A stretch of DNA of 33,962 bases, taken from positions 1-33,962 of the IMG/VR virus record IMGVR_UViG_3300013104_000057. One strand, 5' to 3'. Both the position numbers and the translations under genes were made by a program. Below, one piece after another: positions 13,864 through 22,153 of this stretch (positions are counted from its first letter, which is position 1; each line of letters opens with the position of its first letter). This DNA comes from a virus. The notes beneath the pieces are model-generated. The model made no database searches. It had not been told where the DNA came from and worked only from the letters and a program-made list of their open reading frames with translations.

Positions 13864-14133
13864 TTGCTCCAAGACGACAAAGGCCGACCCATCCCATACG
13901 TCGGCACCGGATACGAATCGCTCTGGCACAGACCGATCAACCGGTACCCGGGCTGCAGCTGTCCACCATGGCGATACCACCCCGCCCACCCAAAACCTAC
14001 CAACCCGGAATGCGAGCAACACGGCATGAGCCAAACATCCCAGCCGCCACGACGCGACCTCTACGAGATCGAGCAAGAAACCAAAGCCGCCAGTGAGCGG
14101 CTTTTTTCATGCCCAGACAAGGACGACGAATGA
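13864..14133 (+). CDS. Cys/His-containing protein ending in an embedded terminator
   Basis: Encodes 89 aa from TTG 13864, the first start codon after an in-frame stop, with GAGGGGG five bases upstream. PGCSCPPWRYHPAH and NPECEQHG may form a metal site. The unusual point is its 3' end: codons from 14083 to 14107 form a complete intrinsic terminator, 26 bases before the stop, which overlaps the next gene's ATG. Translation of this gene would run through the hairpin, so it may act as leader for the recombination operon. Function of the protein is unknown. Confidence 0.5.
   Translation: MLQDDKGRPIPYVGTGYESLWHRPINRYPGCSCPPWRYHPAHPKPTNPECEQHGMSQTSQPPRRDLYEIEQETKAASERLFSCPDKDDE
14083..14107 (+). 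terminator. Intragenic terminator before the recombination operon
   Basis: AAAGCCGC (14083-14090) pairs with GCGGCTTT (14097-14104) around CAGTGA; six T follow. The 18 bases GCGGCTTTTTTCATGCCC (14097-14114) recur exactly at 19039-19056. The element sits inside the preceding frame and 23 bases before the RecE-like start. Confidence 0.85.
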
Positions 14134-14939
14134 CCTACGCGCCCGGAGTGTACGCCGGCATCACCAACAAGGACTACCACGCGGATCCGGCGCTTGGCAG
14201 TACGTCCCTGAAGACGCTCGCGTTGCGGACGCCCGCCCATTGGAAGTGGGAGCGCGAGAACCCGGTCCACAAGGACGCCTTTGACATCGGCACCGCGGCG
14301 CACAGCCTCATCCTCGAGGACGACGATTCGCAACTGGTCCTTGTGGAAGCCAACGACTGGAAGACCAAGGCCGCCCAGGCGGAAAAGGCGAAGGCGCGCA
14401 GCGAGGGAAAGATCGCCCTGCTGCCCAAGGAGCTCGCGCAGGTCAAGGCGATGCGCGACTCGGCAATGGCCCACCCTTTGGCCCGCAACGCCTTCACCAA
14501 CCACCGGGCAGAAGAGTCCGTGTTCTGGGAAGAGGACGGGCAGATGTTCAAATGCCGGCCCGACGCCTGGAAGCAAGGCCTCGTCGTAGACCTGAAGACC
14601 AGCGCCGACGCCGACCCTAACGAGTTCGGCAAGGTCGCCTTCAACTTCGGCTATTTCATGAGCGCCCCGCACTACGTCGACGGGATCAAAAAGGTAACCG
14701 GGGAGGACGTGAAGTTCGCGTTCGTGAATGTCGAAAAGTCCCCGCCCTATCTCGTCAGCGTCACCGAGCTGACCGAGTCGGACATGAACCGCGGCCGCTA
14801 CCAACTCGACCGCGCAAAGCGGATCTACCGGGAGTGCGTGGCCTCTGGCAACTGGCCAGGCTACCCCGCCTTCACCACCGTATCCATGCCCACCTGGGCC
14901 CAGAACAACCTAGACGAAATGGAATTCACTGATGCCTAA
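14130..14939 (+). CDS. RecE-like exonuclease (PD-(D/E)XK, phage exonuclease VIII C-terminal type)
   Basis: Encodes 269 aa; AAGGACGACGA precedes ATG 14130. The core is readable: GTAAHSLILE near 50-60, CRPDAW (catalytic Asp) near 150 and VVDLKTS (D-x-K) about ten residues later, the PD-(D/E)XK signature of RecE/Cas4-like nucleases. The domain resembles the putative exodeoxyribonuclease VIII family (DUF3799). It degrades one strand of dsDNA ends to leave 3' single strands for the annealase made by the next gene, which overlaps it by 8 bases. First gene of the operon 14130-18093. Confidence 0.85.
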   Translation: MTYAPGVYAGITNKDYHADPALGSTSLKTLALRTPAHWKWERENPVHKDAFDIGTAAHSLILEDDDSQLVLVEANDWKTKAAQAEKAKARSEGKIALLPKELAQVKAMRDSAMAHPLARNAFTNHRAEESVFWEEDGQMFKCRPDAWKQGLVVDLKTSADADPNEFGKVAFNFGYFMSAPHYVDGIKKVTGEDVKFAFVNVEKSPPYLVSVTELTESDMNRGRYQLDRAKRIYRECVASGNWPGYPAFTTVSMPTWAQNNLDEMEFTDA

Positions 14940-15768
14940 CGAAGTCGCACTACTCGGCGCCAACAGCGCCCTCGCCGTCCACGGCGAACAGACGTTCTGG
15001 ACGCCCCAGCAAATCACCGTCCTCAAGTCGCTCGGCCTCGAAGATGCAACCGAGTCCGACCTCGGACTGTTCTTCCACCAGTGCACCCGTACCGGTCTCG
15101 ACCCGTTCGCAAAACAGATCTACATGATCGGCCGCAAGGCCAAGGAGAACGGCCAATTCGTCACCAAGTACACGATCCAGACGGGCATCGACGGTTACCG
15201 GCTCATCGCCCGCCGCGCAGCCGACCGCACCGGCCACAAGTACGGCATCGAGGAAACTCTCTGGTGCGGCGAGGACGGCACCTGGTGCGACGTGTGGCTG
15301 GGCAAGCAGCCTCCGGCGGCCGCCAAAGTCACCGTTTCCCGGGACGGCGAGACATTCACCGCGGTTGCCACCTACAACGAGTACGTGCAGCTCGCCAAGG
15401 ACTACAGCACGGGCGAGATGGGCCCGAACAGCATGTGGAAGAAGATGGCCGCCAACCAGCTGTCCAAGTGCGCCGAAGCGGCCGCTCTCCGCAAGGCCTT
15501 CCCGCAGGACCTGTCCGGCATCTACGTGGACGCCGAGATGCACCAGGCCGACAACCCTGCACCGGAACGCCCGGCATCCCCAACCCTCCGCCTGCTTCAG
15601 GAGGAAACGGTGCAGGACCTCGGCGAGCACCGCGACTGGCGAGCGGAAGCGGACAAGGACGCCGGCAACGTCCCGGCGCTCCAGGCCATCTACGTCGCCG
15701 CCGAACAATCCGGCGCCGACGCGGAAACCCTCGAATACATCAAGAGCAAGGCAGGAGCCAACGCATGA
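14932..15768 (+). CDS. RecT/Bet-type single-strand annealing protein
   Basis: Encodes 278 aa. The RecT/Bet family pattern is clear: TESDLGLFFHQCTRTGLDPFAKQIYMI, then YTIQTGIDGYRLIARR, AATYNEYVQL-like segment and MWKKMAANQLSKCAEAAALRKAFP. It coats single-stranded DNA and pairs complementary strands in phage recombination and concatemer formation. The tail after residue 210 (PERPASPTLRLLQEE onward) is variable and linker-like, ending in a helix that might bind SSB or another partner. Follows the nuclease, as in recE/recT. Confidence 0.92.
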   Translation: MPNEVALLGANSALAVHGEQTFWTPQQITVLKSLGLEDATESDLGLFFHQCTRTGLDPFAKQIYMIGRKAKENGQFVTKYTIQTGIDGYRLIARRAADRTGHKYGIEETLWCGEDGTWCDVWLGKQPPAAAKVTVSRDGETFTAVATYNEYVQLAKDYSTGEMGPNSMWKKMAANQLSKCAEAAALRKAFPQDLSGIYVDAEMHQADNPAPERPASPTLRLLQEETVQDLGEHRDWRAEADKDAGNVPALQAIYVAAEQSGADAETLEYIKSKAGANA

Positions 15769-16400
15769 CCATCGAGTTCAAGGAGTGGCCGAAAACCCCT
15801 CGGCTACTCCGCAACATCACCATCACCGAAAAGATCGACGGCACCAACGCCGCCATCGGGATTGTTCCGACGGAGAAGGTAGAAGCCGGCGACCCTGCCA
15901 TCATCGCGGAAGTCGTTAGTGACACCGGCGAAGACTTCGTCGTCTACGCGCAATCCCGCACCCGCCTCATCACCCCCGGCAAGTCCACCGACAACTACGG
16001 GTTTGCGGGATGGGTGGAGCGGAACGCAGCCGAACTCGTAAAGCTCCTGGGCGAAGGCCTTCACTACGGCGAGTGGTGGGGCAACGGCATCCAGCGCGGC
16101 TACGGAATGGCTGAGAAGTGGTTCTCTCTGTTCAACACCGACCGCTACCAAGGGATCAGCGAACAGACCGCGCTGAACATCGCCGCCGTGCCCGTCCTCT
16201 ACCGCGGACCCAACGACACCGAGGCCATCAACCTAGCAATGACCCAGCTGCGCGAATGGGGATCAGTAGCCGCGCCCGGATTCATCAAACCCGAAGGCGT
16301 CTGCGTCTTCCAACACGCATCCCGAACGATCGGGAAGGTCACCCTCGACAAGAACGATGCCGGCAAGTGGGAAGCAGAAACGAAGGAATCAGCAGCATGA
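15765..16400 (+). CDS. RNA ligase (T4 Rnl2-like nucleotidyltransferase)
   Basis: Encodes 211 aa. Motif I EKIDGTN has nucleotidyl-lysine K23; VVYAQSRTR suits the following strand; GEWWG suits motif IIIa; KPEGVCVF motif IV; and KVTLDKN motif V. Spacing is that of RNA ligase 2-type adenylyltransferase domains. It is shorter than T4 Rnl2, lacking a C-terminal domain. Such enzymes seal nicks in RNA, for example to undo host tRNA cleavage. It is unusual to find it locked by 4-base overlaps between a RecT gene and an SMC-like ATPase gene, where a role on DNA recombination substrates is also conceivable. Confidence 0.85.
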   Translation: MTIEFKEWPKTPRLLRNITITEKIDGTNAAIGIVPTEKVEAGDPAIIAEVVSDTGEDFVVYAQSRTRLITPGKSTDNYGFAGWVERNAAELVKLLGEGLHYGEWWGNGIQRGYGMAEKWFSLFNTDRYQGISEQTALNIAAVPVLYRGPNDTEAINLAMTQLREWGSVAAPGFIKPEGVCVFQHASRTIGKVTLDKNDAGKWEAETKESAA

Positions 16401-17611
16401 GCAGAATCGTCCGACTCGAATCCACCAACTACAAGCGCCTCAAAGCGGTACTGATCGAACCGGACAAGGACGGCAACCTTGTCATCGTGGCCGGGAAAAA
16501 CGGCCAGGGCAAGACGTCCGTTCTCGACAGCATCACCGCGGCCCTCGGGGGCGCCAACGCTAAGACCACACCGAAGCCGATCCGCGACGGCGAGGACCGC
16601 GCCGAGATCGTCCTCGAAACGGAAGACCTGATCGTTACCCGCCGCTTCACCGCATCGGGTTCCACACTGACGGTCAAGTCCCCGGACGGCGCTGTGTACC
16701 CCAAGGGCCAGGCCAAGCTCGATGACCTGCTGGGCAAACTCTCCCTTGACCCGCTGGCCTTCACGCAGCTCGATGACAGGGCCCAGCTGAAGACCTTGCT
16801 CGCGCTGGTAGATCTCCCGTTCGATCCCGCCGAGCTCGAGCGTGAACGTGCGGACGCCTTCGCCGAGCGCACAGCCGTCAATCGCGACCTGAAGAACGCG
16901 AAGGCTGCCCTCGACGCCATCCCAGTAACCAAGGAGATGGCCGACCTCGAACCGGTAAGCGTCACCGACCTACTCGCCCAGTACCGGGCCGGCCAAGAAC
17001 TCAACGACCGGATCGCCGAAGCTGACCGGGCAGTCATCGCTTGGCAGGCCAAGGTCGACCGGCTCACGGCAGAACTCGCGGAGGCCCAGGAAGCCCTTGC
17101 CAACGCTTCCGACTACTCCGCCAAAGCACCTGACCCCGTTGACCTCGAAGCCATTCAAGGCAAGATCGACAACGCGGAGCAGATCAATGCCGACGTCCGG
17201 ACCTTCGAGTCGTGGAAGACGGCGAGCGACGAGGTCAACGAACTTCAGGGCGAGGCCGCCGAACTGACCGAGAAGCTCGAAGCCATCGACAAGCAGAAGG
17301 CTGACGGTCTCGCCGCGGCCAAGTTCCCGATCGACGGGCTTGGCTTTGACGAGTCCGGCGTGACCTACAACGGTGTGCCGTTCAAGCAGGCATCGAGTGC
17401 CGAGCAGCTGCGCGTCTCGCTGGCCATGGCCATCGCACTCAACCCCAAGCTCCGCGTCATCCGCATCGCAGACGGATCACTGCTCGACACCGACAACCTG
17501 GCGCTGGTCGAATCCATCGCCCGAGAGAACGACTACCAAGTCTGGATCGAAATGGTAGGCGACGCCGACGGCCGCGGCATCGTCATCGAAGACGGAGGAA
17601 TCAAAGAATGA
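16397..17611 (+). CDS. RecF/SMC-like ABC ATPase
   Basis: Encodes 404 aa. Walker A GKNGQGKTS lies at about 33-41 with a preceding RLESTNYKRLKAV strand, as in RecF and Rad50/SbcC-type proteins. Two coiled-coil stretches follow (about 150-180, ERERADAFAERTAVNRDLKN; and 200-315, with ELAEAQEAL and ELQGEAAELTEKLEAID). The C-terminal lobe has a signature-like SSAEQLRVSLAMAIAL and a D-loop region (RVIRIADGSLLD), where the usual acidic Walker B end is only partly kept. It probably handles DNA ends with the nuclease and annealase. Overlaps SSB by 4 bases. Confidence 0.82.
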   Translation: MSRIVRLESTNYKRLKAVLIEPDKDGNLVIVAGKNGQGKTSVLDSITAALGGANAKTTPKPIRDGEDRAEIVLETEDLIVTRRFTASGSTLTVKSPDGAVYPKGQAKLDDLLGKLSLDPLAFTQLDDRAQLKTLLALVDLPFDPAELERERADAFAERTAVNRDLKNAKAALDAIPVTKEMADLEPVSVTDLLAQYRAGQELNDRIAEADRAVIAWQAKVDRLTAELAEAQEALANASDYSAKAPDPVDLEAIQGKIDNAEQINADVRTFESWKTASDEVNELQGEAAELTEKLEAIDKQKADGLAAAKFPIDGLGFDESGVTYNGVPFKQASSAEQLRVSLAMAIALNPKLRVIRIADGSLLDTDNLALVESIARENDYQVWIEMVGDADGRGIVIEDGGIKE

Positions 17612-18093
17612 GCGACGAAACGTACGTCACTATCAAGGGCAGGCTGACGGCGGATCCGGAACTCCGGTACGCGACGTCTGGATCGGCGGTCTCAAACTTC
17701 ACCGTTGCCACCCGGGCGCGACGGTTCGACAAGAACACCAATGAGTGGAAAGACCAGCCCACCAAGTTCTGGCGCTGTGCCGCATGGGACCAAGGGAAGC
17801 TCGTCCGGGCCCAGAACATCGCCAACCTCCTGAAGAAGTCAGACAACGTCATCGTTTACGGCGAACTGACCACCCGCGAGTACGAGAAAGACGGCCAGAC
17901 CCATAAGGCCGACGAGATCCGCGTCGAGTCCATCGGCAAAGACCTCACCTTCCACGGCCAGGCATACGCCGCCAATGAGCAGCAGGCCGCGCAGCAGGAT
18001 CAAGGCTGGGGCGGCCAGCAGGCCGGAGGCTGGGGCGACCCGCCCACCACTGACCAAGGCGGCTGGGGCAACAGCTCCGGCGCCACCTACTAA
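17608..18093 (+). CDS. ssb: Single-stranded DNA-binding protein
   Basis: Encodes 161 aa. The OB-fold occupies 1-112: YVTIKGRLTADPELRYATSGSAVSNFTVATR, FWRCAAWDQGKL and NVIVYGELTTREYEKDGQTHKADEIRVESIG. The tail is Gln/Gly/Trp-rich (GWGGQQAGGWGD, GGWGNSSGATY). The acidic tip common in bacterial SSBs (DDDIPF type) is missing, so partners that dock there may not bind. It coats replication and recombination intermediates; last gene of the operon that begins at 14130. Confidence 0.93.
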   Translation: MSDETYVTIKGRLTADPELRYATSGSAVSNFTVATRARRFDKNTNEWKDQPTKFWRCAAWDQGKLVRAQNIANLLKKSDNVIVYGELTTREYEKDGQTHKADEIRVESIGKDLTFHGQAYAANEQQAAQQDQGWGGQQAGGWGDPPTTDQGGWGNSSGATY

Positions 18094-18106
18094 CCAAGGA
18101 GCATTC

Positions 18107-18520
18107 ATGAAAGACGCCGTCAAAGTCGCATCGGCGGTCCTCGCCGTCATCCTCGGCATCGCCTTACTCGTTTGGGCAGGATTCGCCGTCAGCGTTCTAC
18201 TGTCCGGACCCAAGGGCCAGGGTGACGCCATCAAGCAGAAGAACAGCGCGCAGAACTGGACCACTGCGCAAGCCCGCTTCGAGAAGCAATACCAATCGGT
18301 GATCAGTGCGGACGAGAAGATCGCCGTGGCCACCGAATCATTGGCAGCCAAGCCCGACGACCTTACCCTCCAGCAGACACTCGCCGGCATCAAGAGCGCG
18401 TGCATCAGTGCAGTCGCCGACTACAACGCCGAGTCCCGCAAGTACCTGTCGGAAGAGTTCAAGTCCGCCGACCTCCCGTACCAGATCGACAAAACCAACC
18501 CAGCAACCGACTGTAAGTAG
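18107..18520 (+). CDS. Membrane-anchored hypothetical protein (possible exclusion factor)
   Basis: Encodes 137 aa from ATG 18107, AAGGAG at 7 bases. One strong N-terminal membrane helix (about 6-32, VASAVLAVILGIALLVWAGFAVSVLL) is followed by a helical outer domain (TTAQARFEKQYQSVISADEKIAVATESL, then CISAVADYNAESRKYL) with two Cys, one at the very end. Topology suggests the bulk is outside the cell. It lies directly before a lipoprotein gene, and the two may form a surface complex that blocks superinfecting DNA. The function is inference from topology and pairing. Confidence 0.6.
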   Translation: MKDAVKVASAVLAVILGIALLVWAGFAVSVLLSGPKGQGDAIKQKNSAQNWTTAQARFEKQYQSVISADEKIAVATESLAAKPDDLTLQQTLAGIKSACISAVADYNAESRKYLSEEFKSADLPYQIDKTNPATDCK

Positions 18521-18532
18521 GAGACCCGCAAG

Positions 18533-19006
18533 ATGAACTTCAAGAAGCACGCCACCACCTTTGTAGCCTCCATCGCACTCGCCAGCATCGCGCTTACGGG
18601 ATGCACCCCCACCCAGCGAGACACCCGGGAAGCGGCGCAAAAGGCGGCCACCAACAAGACCGGGGACTCCCTCGAAATCCGCAACCTGAAGGCCAAGCGG
18701 GACAAAGAGGAAGACCCGAACGCGACCCGCTACGTGTACCTCATGAACTACGGCAACGTAGTTGGCTACTACGTCGTCAAAGGCAAGGTCAGTTCCAGCG
18801 GTTCCCAGATCGGCCCCGAAACGGAGATCGTGAACGGCGGCGGGAACGGCAACGTTGTCGACTCTGCGCAGGACGACGGCAGCTACGGCGACGGTGATCC
18901 TGGAATCTTCTTCTTCACCACAGACGGCGTCATGGTCGAAACGAGCCTCGACTACGTCGTATCAGACCAGCCCATGCCGATTGACGTCCCACGCCTCCGC
19001 AAGTAA
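18533..19006 (+). CDS. Phage lipoprotein
   Basis: Encodes 157 aa. The N-terminus is a lipoprotein signal (KK, hydrophobic ATTFVASIALASIALTG, lipobox L-T-G-C23). After a charged linker (EAAQKAATNKTGDSLEIRNLKAKRDKEEDP) comes a small beta domain (RYVYLMNYGNVVGYYVVKGKVSSSGSQ) ending with IFFFTTDGVMVETSLDYVVSDQP, a motif I know from phage and prophage proteins of unknown function. Prophage lipoproteins often stop superinfection by binding incoming tape-measure or tail proteins. Together with the upstream membrane protein it is a candidate exclusion pair. Confidence 0.75.
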   Translation: MNFKKHATTFVASIALASIALTGCTPTQRDTREAAQKAATNKTGDSLEIRNLKAKRDKEEDPNATRYVYLMNYGNVVGYYVVKGKVSSSGSQIGPETEIVNGGGNGNVVDSAQDDGSYGDGDPGIFFFTTDGVMVETSLDYVVSDQPMPIDVPRLRK

Positions 19007-19024
19007 CCCAGGCGATCTAAACCG

Positions 19025-19049
19025 AAGCCGCGCACGTCGCGGCTTTTTT
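19025..19049 (+). terminator. Terminator after the lipoprotein gene
   Basis: AAGCCGCG (19025-19032) pairs with CGCGGCTT (19038-19045) around CACGT, ending in six T. The downstream 18 bases match the terminator at 14083-14107 exactly. It separates the lipoprotein from the NrdH gene 62 bases on. Confidence 0.9.
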
Positions 19050-19110
19050 CATGCCCGCGGCGCCCGGACCCTCCCCCGGCCGGGCGCCGCGTCCACACGA
19101 AAGAAGCACT

Positions 19111-19407
19111 ATGCCGAACCACGCACAGGAACTCCAGGCCCTTGAAGGCGTCGCCGTTGTCCTCTACAGCAAGCCCAAAGGATGCGTGCAGTGCGACGCC
19201 ACCAAGCGGAAGCTCAAGAAGCACAACATCCACTACACCGAAGTCGACGTAACGCAGGACGAAACTGCACTCAACTTCATCAAGGGACTCGGATACTCCG
19301 CCGCGCCCGTCGTCTACGTATCGACCATCGAAGGCGACGTCCACTGGACACAGTTCGACGTGAACAAGATCGCCGAACACATCACCGAGCGAGCGGACGC
19401 CGCCTAG
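19111..19407 (+). CDS. nrdH: NrdH-type glutaredoxin-like redoxin
   Basis: Encodes 98 aa from ATG 19111 (weak AAGAAG upstream); an in-frame ATG at 19051 would add a Pro/Arg-rich leader and is less likely because it lies in the terminator tail. Thioredoxin-fold features: VVLYSKPKGCVQCDATKRKLKK with the redox pair C-V-Q-C typical of NrdH, YTEVDVTQDE and SAAPVVYV with the cis-Pro. NrdH reduces class Ib ribonucleotide reductase. No reductase subunit occurs in the window, so it would serve the host enzyme to raise dNTP supply. Confidence 0.88.
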   Translation: MPNHAQELQALEGVAVVLYSKPKGCVQCDATKRKLKKHNIHYTEVDVTQDETALNFIKGLGYSAAPVVYVSTIEGDVHWTQFDVNKIAEHITERADAA

Positions 19408-19631
19408 TGGACCCGTGCTGCTTCCTTTGCCGGGGAGCGCACGGCATCTGCCTCTCCCGCGGCCAGTGCGAGCACCACAAGCTCGCGCAGGCCCAGGACG
19501 AGGCGGATGCCCGCGCCCGCCGCACGTACCGCGACCCGACCGCCGACAGGGCGATCCGGAACGCCACCCGCAAACCCAAACCCAAGGCCGCTCCCAAGCG
19601 GCCTTTCTCATACCCGAAGGAGGACAGATGA
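19407..19631 (+). CDS. Small Cys/His protein with embedded terminator
   Basis: Encodes 74 aa from GTG 19407, which shares a base with the NrdH stop. DPCCFLCRGAHGICLSRGQCEHH offers a zinc site; the rest is basic and helical (EADARARRTYRDPTADRAIRN, then KPKPKAAPKRP). It likely binds nucleic acid. Bases 19584-19606 near its 3' end form a hairpin with a short T run, only 23 bases before the stop, which overlaps the start of the large helicase-methyltransferase gene. Confidence 0.6.
   Translation: MDPCCFLCRGAHGICLSRGQCEHHKLAQAQDEADARARRTYRDPTADRAIRNATRKPKPKAAPKRPFSYPKEDR
19584..19606 (+). terminator. Intragenic terminator before the helicase-methyltransferase gene
   Basis: AAGGCCGCT (19584-19592) pairs with AGCGGCCTT (19597-19605), loop CCCA, followed by TTTCTCATACCCG. 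The T run is short, so this may be a partial terminator. Like those at 14083 and 27302 it lies inside the upstream frame and just ahead of the next gene's ribosome site. Confidence 0.65.
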
Positions 19632-22153
19632 CAGCCACCCTGGACTACCAAGACTTCCTACGCGCCAAAGCCGACTTCGAAAAGTCCTACGGCCAGCCCG
19701 TCCCGGCCATGGCCGTTAACCCCATCCTCAAAGAGCACCAGCGGGACATCGTTCGCTGGTGCGTCGAAGGCGGCCGCCGCGCCATCTTCGCCGCGTTTGG
19801 CCTCGGCAAGTCGATAATGCAGCTGGAGACACTGCGTCTCACCCTCGCCCACGCCGGCGGCCGGGCCCTGATCATCGCCCCGCTCGGTGTCCGCGGCGAG
19901 TTCATCCGCGACGGCAAGAAGCTGGGCATCGACGTCAGGTTCATCCGCCGCGCCGACGACATCGACGGTGAAGGCATCTACGTCACGAACTACGAATCAG
20001 TCCGGGACGGGAAGCTCGACGTCAATGGCTTCACCGCCGTCTCACTGGACGAGGCCGGGGTACTCCGCAGCTTCGGTTCGAAGACGTACCAGACGTTCCT
20101 CACCTTGTTCGAGAACATCCCTTACCGGTTCGTTGCCACGGCCACACCGTCGCCGAACAAGTTCAAGGAGCTCATCCACTACGCCGGGTTCCTCGGCGTC
20201 ATGGACACAGGCCAGGCGCTCACCCGGTTCTTCCAGCGAGACTCCACCCAGGCGAACAACCTGACCCTCTACCCGCACAAGCGCGATGAGTTCTTCATGT
20301 GGCTGAACTCGTGGTCGATCTTCCTCCAGAAGCCCTCCGACCTCGGGTACTCAGACGAGGGCTACGACCTGCCGCCGCTGACCGTCCGCTGGCACGAGGT
20401 ACCCGTGGATCATTCCACCGCTGAGGTTGAGCGGGATGGACAGGCCCGGCTCTTCCGCGGCGGCGCGAAGGACCTGCAGGGCACGGCACGGGAGAAGCGC
20501 GACAGCCTGGCCGCCCGCGTCGAGAAGCTCATGGGAATCGTCCACGAGCACCGCGATACGGACGGCTCCCAGATCATTCTCTGGTGCGACCTCAACGACG
20601 AACAGTCCGAGATCGAGAAGGCGCTCAAGGCCGCCGGCATCACATACTCATCAGTGCACGGCTCACTCGATCCTGACGAGGCCGAACGCCGCATCGATGC
20701 TTGGCGCGACCGCGAGACATGGGCGCTAATCGGCAAACCCGTCCAGCTCGGGCAAGGCCTGAACTTCCAGCAAGCCCACACCGCGGTCTTCGCCGGCGTC
20801 ACCTACAAGTTCAACGACACCTTCCAAGCCTGGCACCGCATCCAACGATTCGGGCAGACAAACCCCTGCACCATCCACATGGTCCACGCGGAATCAGAAA
20901 CCGAAGTCGTCCAGTCCCTCAAGGACAAATGGACGCAGCACAAGGAGCTCACCTCCACCATGACCGACATCATCAAAAAGTACGGGCTCTCCCGGAACTC
21001 CATCACCGAAGCACTCACCCGCTCCATGGGCGTCGAACGCATCGAAGCATCCGGCGACGGCTGGACAGTCGCCAACAACGACTGTGTAGACGAAACCACC
21101 CGCCACATGGACGAGAACTCGGTGGACCTCATCGTCACGTCCATCCCCTTCAGCAACCACTACGAGTACACGCCCAGCTACAACGACTTCGGCCACACCG
21201 ACGACAACGACCACTTCTGGGCCCAGATGGACTTCCTCACCCCGCAGCTACTCAAGGTGTTGAAGCCTGGCCGGATCTACGCCTGCCACGTCAAGGACCG
21301 CATCAACTTCGGTGCAGTCACCGGCGCCGGCATCCCGACCGTCTCCCCGTTCCACGCGGAGGCGCTCTTCCATGGCGTCAAGCACGGCTTCGACTACATG
21401 GGCATGATCACCGTCGTCACCGACGTCGTCCGCGAGAACAACCAGACTTACCGCCTCGGCTACACCGAGATGCGGAAGGACGGGACGAAGATGGGCGTCG
21501 GCTCCCCCGAGTACATCCTGCTATTCCATAAGCCCCAGACCGACCGGTCCAAGGGTTACGCCGACGACCGAGTAACCAAGGACGTCGAGGACTACTCGCT
21601 GGCTCGCTGGCAGGTCGACGCTCACGCGAACTGGCGGTCCAGCGGCAACCGCAACCTCACCCCAGACGAGCTCGCCGCACTGCCCGTCGAGCAGCGGTCA
21701 CAACTCTTCACCGAACAGACGCTCCGCGAGGTCTACGACTACGAGTCGCACGTCAAGATCGGCGAGGCGCTGCAGGGCAAGGGCGCGCTCCCGGCCACGT
21801 TCATGTCCCTGATGCCCGGATCCTGGGCGCCGGACGTCTGGCACGACATCAACCGCATGCTGACCCTCAACGGGGAGCAGAAGCGCCGCAACATCCAGCT
21901 CCACGTCTGCCCTCTGCAATTCGATATTGTCGATCGCCTGATTGAGCGGTACTCGAATCCAGGCGAGCTTGTGTACGACCCCTTCATGGGGATCGGGACG
22001 GTTGCACTGCGGGCGCTCAAGCTGGGGAGGAAAGGCCGCGGTTCGGAGCTCAACCCTGGCTACTGGGCAGACTCTGTCAAGTACCTCGAAGCAGAAGAGC
22101 GGAGCAAATCCCTCCCGACACTCTTCGACCTCGCGGAGCTTGAGGCGTCGTGA
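19628..22153 (+). CDS. SNF2-like helicase fused to a beta-class DNA methyltransferase
   Basis: Encodes 841 aa; GGAGG precedes ATG 19628. Helicase part: PILKEHQRDIV (31-41), FGLGKS (57-62), DEAG (141-144), TATPSPN (171-177) and QAWHRIQRFGQT (400-411), the SF2 motifs of an SNF2/Rad54-like translocase. After about 470 comes an N4-cytosine/N6-adenine methyltransferase: IVTSIPF at 502-508 (catalytic motif IV, with Ile for the first Pro) and DPFMGIGT (about 784-791, the SAM-binding motif I) near the end. Motif IV before I marks the beta class. The fusion resembles the motor-plus-methylase halves of single-chain restriction enzymes without their nuclease; an HNH gene overlaps its stop. Probably protects phage DNA while tracking on it. 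Confidence 0.88.
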   Translation: MTATLDYQDFLRAKADFEKSYGQPVPAMAVNPILKEHQRDIVRWCVEGGRRAIFAAFGLGKSIMQLETLRLTLAHAGGRALIIAPLGVRGEFIRDGKKLGIDVRFIRRADDIDGEGIYVTNYESVRDGKLDVNGFTAVSLDEAGVLRSFGSKTYQTFLTLFENIPYRFVATATPSPNKFKELIHYAGFLGVMDTGQALTRFFQRDSTQANNLTLYPHKRDEFFMWLNSWSIFLQKPSDLGYSDEGYDLPPLTVRWHEVPVDHSTAEVERDGQARLFRGGAKDLQGTAREKRDSLAARVEKLMGIVHEHRDTDGSQIILWCDLNDEQSEIEKALKAAGITYSSVHGSLDPDEAERRIDAWRDRETWALIGKPVQLGQGLNFQQAHTAVFAGVTYKFNDTFQAWHRIQRFGQTNPCTIHMVHAESETEVVQSLKDKWTQHKELTSTMTDIIKKYGLSRNSITEALTRSMGVERIEASGDGWTVANNDCVDETTRHMDENSVDLIVTSIPFSNHYEYTPSYNDFGHTDDNDHFWAQMDFLTPQLLKVLKPGRIYACHVKDRINFGAVTGAGIPTVSPFHAEALFHGVKHGFDYMGMITVVTDVVRENNQTYRLGYTEMRKDGTKMGVGSPEYILLFHKPQTDRSKGYADDRVTKDVEDYSLARWQVDAHANWRSSGNRNLTPDELAALPVEQRSQLFTEQTLREVYDYESHVKIGEALQGKGALPATFMSLMPGSWAPDVWHDINRMLTLNGEQKRRNIQLHVCPLQFDIVDRLIERYSNPGELVYDPFMGIGTVALRALKLGRKGRGSELNPGYWADSVKYLEAEERSKSLPTLFDLAELEAS

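Noticed and set aside
14130-18093. Bacterial defence island reading of the nuclease, ATPase and ligase genes
   Set aside because: RecT, SSB and the surrounding phage genes make a phage recombination operon the simpler explanation.
19051-19110. Longer NrdH start at ATG 19051
   Set aside because: The extra Pro/Arg-rich 20 residues are foreign to the family, and the ATG is in the conserved tail of a terminator.
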